A stretch of 64,000 nt of DNA, from NCBI RefSeq assembly GCF_001513955.1, contig NZ_KQ948144.1, positions 192,853-256,852 on the forward strand, in the 5' to 3' direction. Position numbers and translations under genes: made by a program. The DNA comes from Streptomyces pseudovenezuelae (GTDB lineage Bacteria > Actinomycetota > Actinomycetes > Streptomycetales > Streptomycetaceae). The notes beneath the pieces were generated by a model. The model did no database searches. It saw nothing but the letters and a program-made list of their open reading frames with translations, and had not been told where the DNA came from. Of this stretch, positions 15,882 through 24,259 are shown piece after piece; the stretch's first letter is position 1; the number at the start of each line of letters is the position of its first letter.

Positions 15882-17866
15882 TCCTTACGTCCCCCAAGTC
15901 CACCGAGGGCGATCTGCATCGTCTGGTCGTTGCCCTCGTCGTGCGTGTGCGAGTCCGCCCAGCTCGGCTTCCGGGCCGGAGCGTGCGGGGCGGCGGGCTG
16001 CGGCTGGTACGGCGTCCGCGCCGAGGTCTGGGCCGGGACCTGAGCCGGAACCACGGCCTCGGGCGGTGCGCCGGCCGGCTTCTTGCGTGCCTGTCGCAGC
16101 ATGTGCCGCCAGGTGAAGATCGGTGTCGCGGTGATCATCATGGCGAAGGTCGCCCAGATGATCATCGCGGGGTGCGAGTGCCCCAGGGCGACACCGGCAC
16201 CGATCGAGCCACCGAAGATCGCGATGAAGTACCAGTGGTAGCGGAAGGTCGCGAACCACCGGTCAGGGCTCGCGGAGTCGCCCTTGGGCGTGACCACGAA
16301 CTTGCTCTTGCGCCGCAGCAGCGAGTCGACCAGGGCCTTCGCGTACAGCGGGGCGGACAGCGCCGACATCACCATGCCCGCGACACCGCCGGAGCCCTCG
16401 GGCTCGTGCGGGGAGACGTTGTGGCGGCGGTTCCAGATGTACAGGCCGATCTGGAGCGCGGAGGCGTTGCCGTAGAGCATCAGCCACACGGTCGGGTCGA
16501 TGTTCACACCCGAGGCGCCCAGGCCCAGGAACAGCGCGCAACTCAGGGCCGCGAGGATCCAGTTGAGGGCGGACATCGGGTAGAAGATGATCATCATCGT
16601 GTAGTTGAAGAGCTTGCTCGGCGGCAGCGAGTACCAGCCCTTCCAGTACTGCTTGAGGATCGTCTCGTACGTCCCGCGCGACCAGCGCATCTGCTGGGTG
16701 AAGAAGTCGGTCCAGGCGCTGGGCCCTTCGCCGACGGCGAGGACGTCCGGCGTGTAGACCGAGCGCCATTTCCGCCCCGTGGCCGGGTTCTTGTGGCGGT
16801 GGATCTCGAAACCGGTCGCCATGTCCTCGGTGATCGAGTCGTACAGGCCGCCGATCTGCTTCAGCGCACTGATGCGTACGGCGTTGGAGGTGCCCACGAA
16901 CATCGGGGCGCCGTACTTGTTGCCGGCGCGCTGGATCAGCGCGTGGAAGAGGAACTGCTGGGACTCGGCGGCCTTGGTGACGAAGTTGTCGTAGTTGCCG
17001 TAGACCTGCGGGCCGATCACGAAGCCGATGTCCGGGTCGCGGAAGAAACCGAGCATCCGCTCCAGGTAGTTGGGCAGCGGCACGTGGTCGGTGTCCACGG
17101 AGGCGAAGAAGTCGTACTGGTCGCCGTGCGCGTCCAGCCAGGCGTTGTAGTTGCCGTGCTTGGTCCTGGCGCGGTGCGGGCCCTTGGGCTGGTTCCACTT
17201 CTCGATGCCCTTGCGGGAGAAGTGGTGCACACCGAGCCGGGCGCAGACCTCCTTGACCGCCGGGTCGTCGCCCTCGTCCAGGAGCCAGACGTGCATGAGG
17301 CCGCGGTGGCGGATCCGCACCGCGGCTTCCAGGGTCTTCGTCACCATCTCCAGCGGCTCCTTGCCGGGCACGAAGGAGGTGAGGAAGGCCACTCTGGTGC
17401 CGGTCTCGGGCACCACCGGGATCGGGTCGCGGGCGACCAGGGTGGCGTGCGCGTTGGACAGGACGTTCATGCAGCGGAAGAACTCGATCAGGCCGATCGA
17501 GACGAGCATGACGATGTCCAGGGCCGGCAGCCACGAGAAGGCCGGGTAGTCGCGCTCGGTCCAGTGCTCGGGCTGGAGCAGCCAGGCCAGCAGGACCAGC
17601 GAGAGCAGCGGGGCCGCGGCGAGCATCAGGGCGACCCGGATGCGGTGCGGCTCCTGCGAGATCAGCGAGCGGTACTGCACCTTGTAGGGCTGGCCCGGGT
17701 CGGGCTGCGTGAGGGGACCGGCCAGTCTGCTGTAGTGCTCGTAGTCGTACTTCGGAAGTGTCTTCTTTATCCGGCGCAGTGTGCCGGTCCGATGTGCAGG
17801 CAGCCTGAGCTGAGTGGTGTCGGACGGGTCGAAGTTCTGCCGGGCGCCCGTCGGCGTCGACGTCAT
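15878..17866 (-). CDS. cslA: CslA, cellulose synthase-like glycosyltransferase family 2
   Basis: A 662-residue polytopic membrane enzyme that polymerises a beta-linked glycan at the hyphal tip, important for hydrophobic sporulation and attachment. Membrane segments lie near residues 80-97 and 112-128, with further ones after residue 410. The cytoplasmic GT-A domain has SVDTDHV (D258, D260), the TED triad at 346-348 and QQMRW (Q391, R394, W395). The C-terminal tail is Pro/Ala-rich and disordered. The start ATG follows GGGGGG; a second in-frame-looking ATG sits just upstream in another frame. It forms a two-gene operon with glxA. Confidence 0.95.
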   Translation of the reverse strand: MTSTPTGARQNFDPSDTTQLRLPAHRTGTLRRIKKTLPKYDYEHYSRLAGPLTQPDPGQPYKVQYRSLISQEPHRIRVALMLAAAPLLSLVLLAWLLQPEHWTERDYPAFSWLPALDIVMLVSIGLIEFFRCMNVLSNAHATLVARDPIPVVPETGTRVAFLTSFVPGKEPLEMVTKTLEAAVRIRHRGLMHVWLLDEGDDPAVKEVCARLGVHHFSRKGIEKWNQPKGPHRARTKHGNYNAWLDAHGDQYDFFASVDTDHVPLPNYLERMLGFFRDPDIGFVIGPQVYGNYDNFVTKAAESQQFLFHALIQRAGNKYGAPMFVGTSNAVRISALKQIGGLYDSITEDMATGFEIHRHKNPATGRKWRSVYTPDVLAVGEGPSAWTDFFTQQMRWSRGTYETILKQYWKGWYSLPPSKLFNYTMMIIFYPMSALNWILAALSCALFLGLGASGVNIDPTVWLMLYGNASALQIGLYIWNRRHNVSPHEPEGSGGVAGMVMSALSAPLYAKALVDSLLRRKSKFVVTPKGDSASPDRWFATFRYHWYFIAIFGGSIGAGVALGHSHPAMIIWATFAMMITATPIFTWRHMLRQARKKPAGAPPEAVVPAQVPAQTSARTPYQPQPAAPHAPARKPSWADSHTHDEGNDQTMQIALGGLGGRKE

Positions 17867-17952
17867 GAGTCATCCCCCCACACGCGAAAGCACCGCGTGT
17901 TGTCGTTTCCTTACGTCCGGTCCGGTCCCCCTCGACCTTCACAGACGTATCA

Positions 17953-17973
17953 GTGGTGGGCCGCAGTCACCAC
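17953..17973. promoter_or_regulatory. inverted repeat in the cslA promoter region
   Basis: GTGGTG (17953-17958) and CACCAC (17968-17973) flank a 9-bp spacer. On the minus strand, TTGTGG followed 17 bp later by TGATAC could be -35 and -10 elements of a cslA promoter overlapping this repeat. From here to 18294 I see nothing else. Confidence 0.35.
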
Positions 17974-18350
17974 AATCTTCACAGCATTAGACAGGTAACA
18001 GCGACCTTCCGGTTGCAGACGCCCCCCTCGGCATCCTCCGAAGCGGGGCCCCTTTCCCCGCAACTCCGGCAACCGGCTCCATGCCCCCCAACTGCCGCGT
18101 ATACGCAGCATCTTGAAAACCAGGGTTCTACGGTGCTCATCATGATCGCAAGATGCGAAACACGGTGTTTACCGGTCATACGCGTTCATTGTGGCTCCTG
18201 TGGGGGCCTTGTGGAGTGGTTGCGGACATCCGTACGTCCGCCGGCTCGGCCTGGTTCACGCCCCGTCACGCAGGAAGCGGTTCCGGCGTGGTGAACCACT
18301 GGGCTCCATGACGAAGGCCCCCCGTTTTCACGGAGGGCCTTCGGTGTCTG

Positions 18351-18386
18351 TGCGCCGCCAGGGACTCGAACCCCGGACCCGCTGAT
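18351..18386 (-). pseudogene. tRNA-Lys 3'-half fragment A1
   Basis: 36 nt identical to the intact gene from the last anticodon-loop base to the discriminator base. It keeps the T-arm and the 3' acceptor strand but has no anticodon or 5' half. A terminator hairpin lies directly downstream on the minus strand. Confidence 0.85.
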
Positions 18387-18495
18387 GCTGTGTCTTCCCG
18401 GGGGCAACCCCCGGACCCCCGGCCGCTTGGGTGTGCTGGACCGCTGGGCTCCATGACGAAGGCCCCCCGTTTTCGCGGAGGGCCTTCGGTGTCTG

Positions 18496-18531
18496 TGCGC
18501 CGCCAGGGACTCGAACCCCGGACCCGCTGAT
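18496..18531 (-). pseudogene. tRNA-Lys 3'-half fragment A2
   Basis: Same 36 nt and same breakpoint as fragment A1, 145 bp away; hairpin 18457-18488 follows on the minus strand. Confidence 0.85.
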
Positions 18532-18600
18532 GCTGTGTCTTCCCGGGGGCAACCCCCGGACCCCCGGCCGCTTCGGCGTGGGGACCGCTGGGCTCCATGA

Positions 18601-18632
18601 CGAAGGCCCCCCGTTTTCACGGAGGGCCTTCG
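18601..18632 (-). terminator. terminator of tRNA-Lys, locus A
   Basis: Minus-strand CGAAGGCCCTCCGTG pairs with the ACGGGGGGCCTTCG arm around a short A-rich loop, 8 nt behind the tRNA 3' end. The same hairpin is copied behind both half fragments (18457-18488 and 18312-18343). Confidence 0.75.
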
Positions 18633-18639
18633 GTGTCTG

Positions 18640-18713
18640 TGCGCCGCCAGGGACTCGAACCCCGGACCCGCTGATTAAGAGTCAGCTGCTCTAACCAACT
18701 GAGCTAGCGGCGC
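18640..18713 (-). tRNA. tRNA-Lys(CTT)
   Basis: 74 nt, intact cloverleaf. Acceptor GCGCCGC pairs with GCGGCGC plus discriminator A; the anticodon stem GCTGA/TCAGC holds the loop CTCTTAA with anticodon CTT; the T-stem CGGGG/CCCTG encloses TTCGAGT. CCA is not encoded. Two further identical genes lie at 24494 and 38698 on the same strand. Confidence 0.95.
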
Positions 18714-18866
18714 CTGCTGACCTGCACAACTCTACCCGACGCGGGAGGGTGCTCCGGATCGCCGTACATCATTCGGACCGTCAGCATGCGCGTCCGGGCG
18801 ACAGTTGAGAAACTGACGAATGTGCACAGTTGCGGACATTTCTATCTGGAGTGTGAGGGGCGTCGC

Positions 18867-20174
18867 ATGGAGACTCCGGTATTCGAGGACATCGATCCCG
18901 CGAGCGACTGCGACTGCCCCGGATGCGTCCACTGGCGGCGCGTCCTGCCCCGCTCGACCGGCGGTCACCCCGCCGCCACCCGGGCCGTGATCCTCGCCGC
19001 CGCGGCCTCCACCGCCTTCGGCGCGGTCCACACGGCCCCGGCCTTCGCCGCCGCCCACGCCCCGGCCCGGCCGGGCGTTCCCGCGGTCGACGAGCCCGAC
19101 ACCCCTCAGGGTCACAAGGCCCCGCTGCACGGCCCCGGAGGCACATCGACGGGCGTCAGGACGCCGACCACCACCCGCGCCGAGATCATCCGGCGGGCCA
19201 AGCAATGGGTCGCCGCGAAGGTGCCGTACAGCATGTCCGCCTACTGGGACGACGGCTACCGGCAGGACTGCTCGGGCTTCGTGTCCATGGCCTGGAACCT
19301 GCCGGGCAACGAGTGGACCGGCAGCCTGGGCCAGTACGGGATCAGGATCGCCAAGGACGACCTCCAGCCCGGCGACATCCTGCTCTTCCACAACCCGGCC
19401 AACCCCGAGCAGGGCTCGCACGTCGTCATCTTCGGCGGCTGGACGGACTACACACGCACCTACTACCTCGCCTACGAGGAGACCCGCCCGTACGCCCGCA
19501 GGCAGGCCACCCCGTACGCCTACTGGAGCAACTCGGACCGTTACGTGGCCTACCGGTACAAGGGGCTCGCGGGCCCGGCGGCGGGAGCCGAGCCGGACAC
19601 CGCCAAGCCGGAGTCGCCGGAGGTGACGCCCTACCCGGGGGCCGCCTACTTCGGTCCCGGGGCCGACAACAAGTACGTCACCCAGCTCGGCCGCATGCTC
19701 GTGGAGCGCGGCGCCGGGCGCTACTACACCTCCGGTCCCGGCCCCCGCTGGACGGACGCGGACCGCAGGGCCACCCAGGCGTTCCAGCAGGCGCAGGGCT
19801 GGCAGGGCGAGGACGCGGACGGGCTGCCCGGGGCGCAGACCTGGACGCTGCTGGCGACCGGCAAGGGCAAGGACATCCCCGCGGCAGGCGGTCAGACCGG
19901 GGCGGCGGGCCCGTCGGCGCCCTCCTCGCACGGCATCCCCGGCTACCCCGGGCGCGCGATGTTCCGGCCCGGCGCGACCAACAAGTACGTCACCCAGCTC
20001 GGCAGGCAGCTGGTGCAGAAAGGGTTCGGCAAGTACTACACGACCGGGCCGGGTCCGCGCTGGGGCGAGCCGGACCGGCGGGGCGTCGAGGCGTTCCAGC
20101 GCGCCCAGGGCTGGCGGGGCGGCGCGGCCGACGGCTACCCCGGGCCGGAGACCTGGCGGCGGCTCTTCTCGTAA
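18867..20174 (+). CDS. NlpC/P60-like wall hydrolase with two peptidoglycan-binding domains
   Basis: A 435-residue protein. Residues 1-35 hold a Cys-rich stretch (SDCDCPGCVHW), and a hydrophobic export segment follows at about 38-64. An NlpC/P60-type cysteine peptidase domain spans about 103-225, with C135 in RQDCSGF and H185 in GSHVVIFGG. Two homologous C-terminal repeats (about 245-330 and 365-435) each carry NKYVTQLGR, GPGPRW and a (Q/R)AQGW(Q/R)G motif, as in peptidoglycan-binding domains. It probably cleaves stem peptides in the wall. ATG 18867 follows GAGGGG. The next gene begins 40 bp downstream and may be co-transcribed. The long N-terminus before the export signal is unusual. Confidence 0.82.
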   Translation: METPVFEDIDPASDCDCPGCVHWRRVLPRSTGGHPAATRAVILAAAASTAFGAVHTAPAFAAAHAPARPGVPAVDEPDTPQGHKAPLHGPGGTSTGVRTPTTTRAEIIRRAKQWVAAKVPYSMSAYWDDGYRQDCSGFVSMAWNLPGNEWTGSLGQYGIRIAKDDLQPGDILLFHNPANPEQGSHVVIFGGWTDYTRTYYLAYEETRPYARRQATPYAYWSNSDRYVAYRYKGLAGPAAGAEPDTAKPESPEVTPYPGAAYFGPGADNKYVTQLGRMLVERGAGRYYTSGPGPRWTDADRRATQAFQQAQGWQGEDADGLPGAQTWTLLATGKGKDIPAAGGQTGAAGPSAPSSHGIPGYPGRAMFRPGATNKYVTQLGRQLVQKGFGKYYTTGPGPRWGEPDRRGVEAFQRAQGWRGGAADGYPGPETWRRLFS

Positions 20175-20214
20175 CCACCTGTGGTGACATCTGGCGCGGA
20201 GGCTGGAGACACGC

Positions 20215-21324
20215 ATGACTACGACCACTTCACCCACACCGGAGTCCGAGGGGCATGCCCGCCCCGCCCGGCTCATCCAGAACGAGGCGACCACCGAGAT
20301 CCCCGTCCATCTGCTCTTCCGTGACGACCCGGACCCGGTGTCGGTACCGCTCAGGCCCGCGGTGGTGGCCCGTCGGCAGGGCACCGGCGAACAGCCCCGG
20401 CTGCGCAGGCCCGACCAGGTCGCCCCGCGCCTCGCCCCCGACGTCGACCCCGAGCTGGCCGAGCGTCCGGCCCGGGTGCTGCCGGGCTCGGTGGGCGTGC
20501 TCGCCGGCACCTGCGGGGTGGCCGGGTGCGCGGTCACCTCGTGGTGGGCCGGCCTGCTGCCGCGGCTCGCACTGGAGGCGCTCAGGGTCCCGGCGGTCGC
20601 GGGGGCGGGCCTCGGCCCGGCGCAGTGGGCGGCGTACGCCGGAGCCGGTGCCCTCGGCCTGGTCGGCTTCGGCGGACTGGCCCGCGGCCGGACCGGCCGG
20701 GCCTGGGTGCTCGGACTGTTCGGCCGTTACCGGGGGACCGTCCGCCGCACCGGCCTGATGTGGGTCAACCCGCTGCTGCTGCGCCGCCGGGTCGACGTGC
20801 GGCTGCGGCACTGGCGTGGCGAGCCGATGCCGGCCGCCGACGCGAGCGGGGTCGCGCTGCGGGTCGTCGTCCTCGTGGTGTGGCGGGTGCGGGACACCGC
20901 GCGGGCCACGCTCGGCGTCGACGACCACGAGACCTACCTGCGCGAGTGCGTCGAGGCCGCGCTCGCCCGGGTCCCCGTGGAGGCGCCGGGCTCCGGCCGC
21001 GGTTCGGTCGACGCGGCGGGGGAGGCGCTGACCCGGCTGGTGGCCGCGGAGACCGCGCCGGTCGGTGTCGAGGTGTTCTCGGTCCAGCCGCTGCGTGTCG
21101 AGTACGCCCCCGAGGTCGCCGCCGCGATGCACCGCCGCCGGATCGCCGCGCTGGACGCCCAGCACCGGTCCACCATGCTCACCTCGGTCGTGGACTCGGT
21201 GGAGGACACGGTGACCCGGCTGACCATGCGGGGCCTGGTGGAGCTGGACGACTACGAACGCAAGGCGCTGGTGAAGGACTTGACGGTGGCGTTCTGCGCG
21301 GGCCGCGGCGAACAAGGGGCGTAG
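20215..21324 (+). CDS. SPFH (stomatin/prohibitin)-domain membrane protein
   Basis: A 369-residue protein. Two hydrophobic segments at about residues 90-115 and 130-152 anchor it. The following region has the band-7/SPFH pattern (TGLMWVNPLLLRRRVDVRLRHW, SGVALRVVVLVVWRVRDTARA, VEVFSVQPLRVEYAPEVAAAM) and a C-terminal helical part. SPFH proteins form membrane-associated oligomers that scaffold other proteins. It lies directly behind the wall-hydrolase gene, so it may organise that enzyme or respond to wall stress. The ATG follows GGAGGC. The specific role is not known. Confidence 0.8.
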   Translation: MTTTTSPTPESEGHARPARLIQNEATTEIPVHLLFRDDPDPVSVPLRPAVVARRQGTGEQPRLRRPDQVAPRLAPDVDPELAERPARVLPGSVGVLAGTCGVAGCAVTSWWAGLLPRLALEALRVPAVAGAGLGPAQWAAYAGAGALGLVGFGGLARGRTGRAWVLGLFGRYRGTVRRTGLMWVNPLLLRRRVDVRLRHWRGEPMPAADASGVALRVVVLVVWRVRDTARATLGVDDHETYLRECVEAALARVPVEAPGSGRGSVDAAGEALTRLVAAETAPVGVEVFSVQPLRVEYAPEVAAAMHRRRIAALDAQHRSTMLTSVVDSVEDTVTRLTMRGLVELDDYERKALVKDLTVAFCAGRGEQGA

Positions 21325-21362
21325 TTGGTATGGACATGGTCAACGCTCAGCAATAATCTGGG

Positions 21363-21378
21363 ACTTGGTCTAGACCTG
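21363..21378. promoter_or_regulatory. DasR-type site (dre) upstream of the LPMO
   Basis: ACTTGGTCTAGACCTG contains the perfect core GGTCTAGACC of the DasR-responsive element found before chitin genes of Streptomyces. It lies 43-58 bp before the LPMO start codon, a position suited to repression relieved by glucosamine-6-phosphate. Confidence 0.7.
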
Positions 21379-21420
21379 CAAGCTCACTGAACTTCCCCCA
21401 CGTTCTCCAGGAGCGGCAGC

Positions 21421-22026
21421 ATGCGCAAAAAGACCAAGTGGTACGCCGCCGTGGTGGGCCTCGTCACCACCGGCGCCGTCGTCCTCTCCTCCGGCGGCGC
21501 CAGCAGCCACGGCTACACCGACCTCCCCATCAGCAGGCAGAAGCTCTGCCAGAACGGCACGGTGGCGAACTGCGGCTCGATCCAGTGGGAGCCGCAGAGC
21601 GTCGAGGGTCCGAAGGGCTTCCCGGCCTCCGGCCCCGCCGACGGGCAGATATGCAACGCGGGCCTGAGTCAGTTCAGCCAGCTCAGCGCGCCCAGGACCC
21701 CCTCGGGCACGGCCTGGCCGGCGACCAAGGTGACGGGCGGCCAGAGCTACACCTTCCGCTGGCAGTTCACCGCCATGCACGCCACGACCGACTTCAAGTA
21801 CTACGTCACCAAGGCGGGCTGGAACCAGAACCACAACCTGGCCCGCTCCGACCTCAACCTCACCCCGTTCCTGACCGTCCCCTACAACGGCCAGCGACCC
21901 CCCTCCACCCTCTCGCACAGCGGCACCCTGCCGTCCGGGCTCAGCGGACGGCATGTGATCGTCGCGGTGTGGACGATCGCCGACACGGCGAACGCGTTCT
22001 ACGCCTGCTCGGACGTCACGTTCTGA
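21421..22026 (+). CDS. AA10 lytic polysaccharide monooxygenase (chitin-binding protein)
   Basis: A 201-residue secreted copper enzyme that cuts crystalline polysaccharide by oxidation. The signal peptide ends at residue 29, leaving H30 as the mature N-terminus (HGYTDLPISR), the first ligand of the histidine brace; H120 in FTAMHA is the second. It is a single-domain AA10 without a binding module and closely resembles the S. lividans chitin-active LPMO10E type. The ATG follows AGGAG. A DasR-type site in its promoter supports chitin as substrate. It lies 3.5 kb from cslA-glxA, and GlxA-type oxidases can supply peroxide to LPMOs; that link is inference. Confidence 0.93.
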   Translation: MRKKTKWYAAVVGLVTTGAVVLSSGGASSHGYTDLPISRQKLCQNGTVANCGSIQWEPQSVEGPKGFPASGPADGQICNAGLSQFSQLSAPRTPSGTAWPATKVTGGQSYTFRWQFTAMHATTDFKYYVTKAGWNQNHNLARSDLNLTPFLTVPYNGQRPPSTLSHSGTLPSGLSGRHVIVAVWTIADTANAFYACSDVTF

Positions 22027-22103
22027 GCATCGCTTGAGACAGTCCAGGCGTCCCCCGGGGTAGGTTCCCCACACGATCAGTACCTGACCTCGGGGGATGC
22101 GTC

Positions 22104-22565
22104 ATGGATGTCTTTTTCTACCTCGCTCCAAGCCTGATCATGGCCGTGGCGCTCCTCGGCGCCTGGCTCGTGGTGCGGCGCTGGCTCAGGATGCGCAGTG
22201 CCTGGAACAGCGGGCTGACGGCCTGGGGGCGGTGTCTGCGGGTGTACACGACGACGCACGGCGGCGGTGACACCCGGGTGCGCACGAGGCTGCACCACGT
22301 GTACGAGTTCACGACCCAGGACGGCCGGGTCGTCCGGTTCGAGGAGGACGGCGGGCCCGGGACGACCGTCGAGGGAGACAGCGTCACCGTCCACTACGCC
22401 GCAGGCCAGGACGTCGTGGCCACGGCGCACCCGCGCGGTAGCGCCAGGTACGCGGCGGCCGCCTTCGTCATGCTCGCGTTCCTCGGCGTGATCGTGCTGT
22501 TCTGCGTCGGCTTCATGGTCACCTTCGCCACGATGTCCTCGGGCTCGAACGCGGCAGGCTTCTGA
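22104..22565 (+). CDS. DUF3592-type membrane protein
   Basis: A 153-residue protein with a transmembrane helix at each end (about residues 5-25 and 113-142) and a soluble beta-rich middle (YEFTTQDGRVVRFEEDGGPGTTVEGDSVTVHYAAGQ), the layout of the DUF3592 family. No catalytic motif. The function of the family is unknown. It stands between the LPMO and the ligase gene with its own GGGGGAT Shine-Dalgarno. Confidence 0.75.
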   Translation: MDVFFYLAPSLIMAVALLGAWLVVRRWLRMRSAWNSGLTAWGRCLRVYTTTHGGGDTRVRTRLHHVYEFTTQDGRVVRFEEDGGPGTTVEGDSVTVHYAAGQDVVATAHPRGSARYAAAAFVMLAFLGVIVLFCVGFMVTFATMSSGSNAAGF

Positions 22566-22576
22566 GGCTCCACATC

Positions 22577-22589
22577 TGACGGACCGTCA
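22577..22589. promoter_or_regulatory. palindromic operator before the acyl-CoA-ligase-like gene
   Basis: TGACGGACCGTCA is a perfect inverted repeat (TGACGG, A, CCGTCA). It ends 16 bp before the ATG, and no Shine-Dalgarno lies between, so the transcript may be nearly leaderless and the site would cover the promoter. TetR-type repressors of lipid genes use sites of this kind. Confidence 0.5.
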
Positions 22590-22605
22590 ACTACCCTGCG
22601 CCCCC

Positions 22606-24258
22606 ATGGACTCCAGGAGGCGTACGGTCGCGGAGCTCGTCGCCGGCCGGTGGGGCGACCACCGGCCCGGACTGTGGTTCGAGGGGCGGGTGCTCACCCA
22701 CCACGAGGTGGCGGCGGGCGCCGCCGTCCGGGCGGCGCTGCTCGCCGACCTGCTGCCGGGCCCCGGGGCCCATATCGGTGTGCTGCTCGACAACACCCCC
22801 GAATACCCGCTGTGGCTGAGCGCGGCCGCCCTCGCCCGTACCGCCGTCGCGGGCATCAACCCCACCCGCCGGGGCCCCGAGCTCGCCCGCGACATCCTGC
22901 ACACCGAGTGCCGTCTGCTGGTCACCGAACCGTCCCGGCTCCCCCTCCTGCGCGGCCTCGACCTCCCCGGCGTCCGCCTGCTGGTCACCGGCACCGAGGA
23001 GTACGACACCCTGCTCGCGCCCTACGCCGGCGCCGAACCCGACGCCTCCCGTGCCGCGCCCGAGGACCGGCTGCTCCTCTACTTCACCTCCGGCTCGACC
23101 GGTGCCCCCAAGGCCGCGCTCTGCTCCCAGGGCAGGCTGGCCGCCGCCGGGCGCTCGCTGGCCGAACAGTTCCGGCTCGGCCCGGACGGGGTGCACTACG
23201 TCTGCATGCCGATGTTCCACGGCAACGCGGTGATCGCCGACTGGGCGCCCGCGCTGGCCACCGGGGCGGGCATCGCGCTCAGGCGGCGGTTCTCGGCCTC
23301 GGGGTTCCTGGCGGACGTGCGCGCGTACGGGGCGACGTACTTCACCTATGTCGGCCGGGCGATCCAGTACGTCCTGGCCACCGAGGCGCGCGAGGACGAC
23401 CGGGACAACCCGCTGCGGCTGGGCTTCGGCACCGAGGCGGGGGCCGTGGACGCGGCGGCCTTCGAGCGGCGGTTCGGGGTGCGGCTCGTCGAGGGGTACG
23501 GGTCCTCCGAGGGCGGCGCGGCGATCCAGTGGGCGCCGGGGACTCCGCGGGGCGCGGTCGGGCGGGCGGGTCCCGGGCTCGTCGTACTCGATCAGGAGAC
23601 GGGTCAGGAGTGTCCGCCCGCGCGGTTCGACGCGGCCGGGCGGCTGCTGAACGGGGACGAGGCCATAGGTGAGCTGGTGAACCGGGCCCCGAACCCCTTC
23701 GAGGGGTACTGGCGCAATCCCGAGGCGGAGGCCGAGCGCCGCCGGGGAGGCTGGTACTGGACCGGAGACCTGTTCTACCGGGACGCCGACGGATACCTCT
23801 ACTTCGCGGGCCGCACCGACGACCGGCTTCGCGTCGACAGCGAGAACCTGGCCGCCGCGATGATCGAGAACATCCTCGCGCGCTACGAGGGGGCGGTGGC
23901 CGTCGCCGTGTACGCGGTGCCCGATCCGGTGACCGGGGATCAGGTGATGGCGACGCTCGCCGGCACCTTCGACCCGCGGGCCTTCGCGGACTTCCTCGCC
24001 GCCCAGCCCGATCTCGGCACGAAGATGGCGCCGCGGTTCGTGCGGGTGGTGGAGCGGATGCCGGTGACGGCCACGAACAAGATCCACCGGGCGCGGCTGC
24101 GGAAGGAGGGGCTGGCGTGCGCCGACCCGGTGTGGTGGCGGCCACCGGGCGAGCCGACGTACCGCAGACTGCGTGCGGGAAACGCCGAAGGGCCCCTCGC
24201 TCCCACGAGAGGCCCTTCACCGGTGCGCCGCCAGGGACTCGAACCCCGGACCCGCTGA
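22606..24258 (+). CDS. AMP-binding (acyl-CoA synthetase-like) enzyme with an aberrant C-terminus
   Basis: A 550-residue ANL-superfamily enzyme that activates a carboxylate with ATP. The P-loop is YFTSGSTGAPKA (159-170); further motifs are GYGSSEGG, YWTGDLFYRDADGY, GRTDDRLRVDSENL and, near the end, TATNKIHRARL with the catalytic Lys. The genuine domain ends near PPGEPTYRRL. From about residue 523 on, the frame runs through the first unit of tRNA-Lys array B and stops inside a tRNA fragment, adding some 28 residues that end VRRQGLEPRTR. The original stop has apparently been lost to the array. A palindromic operator precedes the gene. The substrate is a fatty or aromatic acid, not resolvable. 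Confidence 0.85.
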   Translation: MDSRRRTVAELVAGRWGDHRPGLWFEGRVLTHHEVAAGAAVRAALLADLLPGPGAHIGVLLDNTPEYPLWLSAAALARTAVAGINPTRRGPELARDILHTECRLLVTEPSRLPLLRGLDLPGVRLLVTGTEEYDTLLAPYAGAEPDASRAAPEDRLLLYFTSGSTGAPKAALCSQGRLAAAGRSLAEQFRLGPDGVHYVCMPMFHGNAVIADWAPALATGAGIALRRRFSASGFLADVRAYGATYFTYVGRAIQYVLATEAREDDRDNPLRLGFGTEAGAVDAAAFERRFGVRLVEGYGSSEGGAAIQWAPGTPRGAVGRAGPGLVVLDQETGQECPPARFDAAGRLLNGDEAIGELVNRAPNPFEGYWRNPEAEAERRRGGWYWTGDLFYRDADGYLYFAGRTDDRLRVDSENLAAAMIENILARYEGAVAVAVYAVPDPVTGDQVMATLAGTFDPRAFADFLAAQPDLGTKMAPRFVRVVERMPVTATNKIHRARLRKEGLACADPVWWRPPGEPTYRRLRAGNAEGPLAPTRGPSPVRRQGLEPRTR

Positions 24259-24259
24259 T
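24224..24259 (-). pseudogene. tRNA-Lys 3'-half fragment B1
   Basis: 36 nt identical to the intact tRNA-Lys from the last anticodon-loop base to the discriminator. Its complement supplies the stop codon of the convergent ligase gene. Confidence 0.85.

Larger units (their letters stand above)
18295..18639 (-). repeat. tandem array of tRNA-Lys 3'-half units, locus A
   Basis: Units begin at 18295, 18440 and 18584, a period of 144-145 bp; the third unit runs into the intact tRNA. Reading on the minus strand, each truncated unit has a GC-rich hairpin (CCGGGGG-TTG-CCCCCGG type), the last 36 nt of tRNA-Lys, then a terminator hairpin and a spacer. Copies are nearly identical. The same arrangement occurs at 24171-24493 and 38510-38697. 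Confidence 0.85.

Noticed and set aside
17867..18294. A gene or small RNA between cslA and tRNA array A
   Set aside because: No frame with normal codon bias, no clear terminator and no known RNA motif beyond the cslA promoter repeat.
18190..18694. Short frames translating the tRNA array (peptides with PGTRTPDPL or RRQGLEPRTR)
   Set aside because: They are antisense translations of tRNA T-arm and acceptor sequence, a known source of false proteins.
18295..18713. CRISPR array or integrated element at tRNA-Lys
   Set aside because: The repeats are tRNA 3' ends with a 145-bp period, no variable spacers and no cas genes; no integrase, excisionase or cargo lies between any pair of copies.
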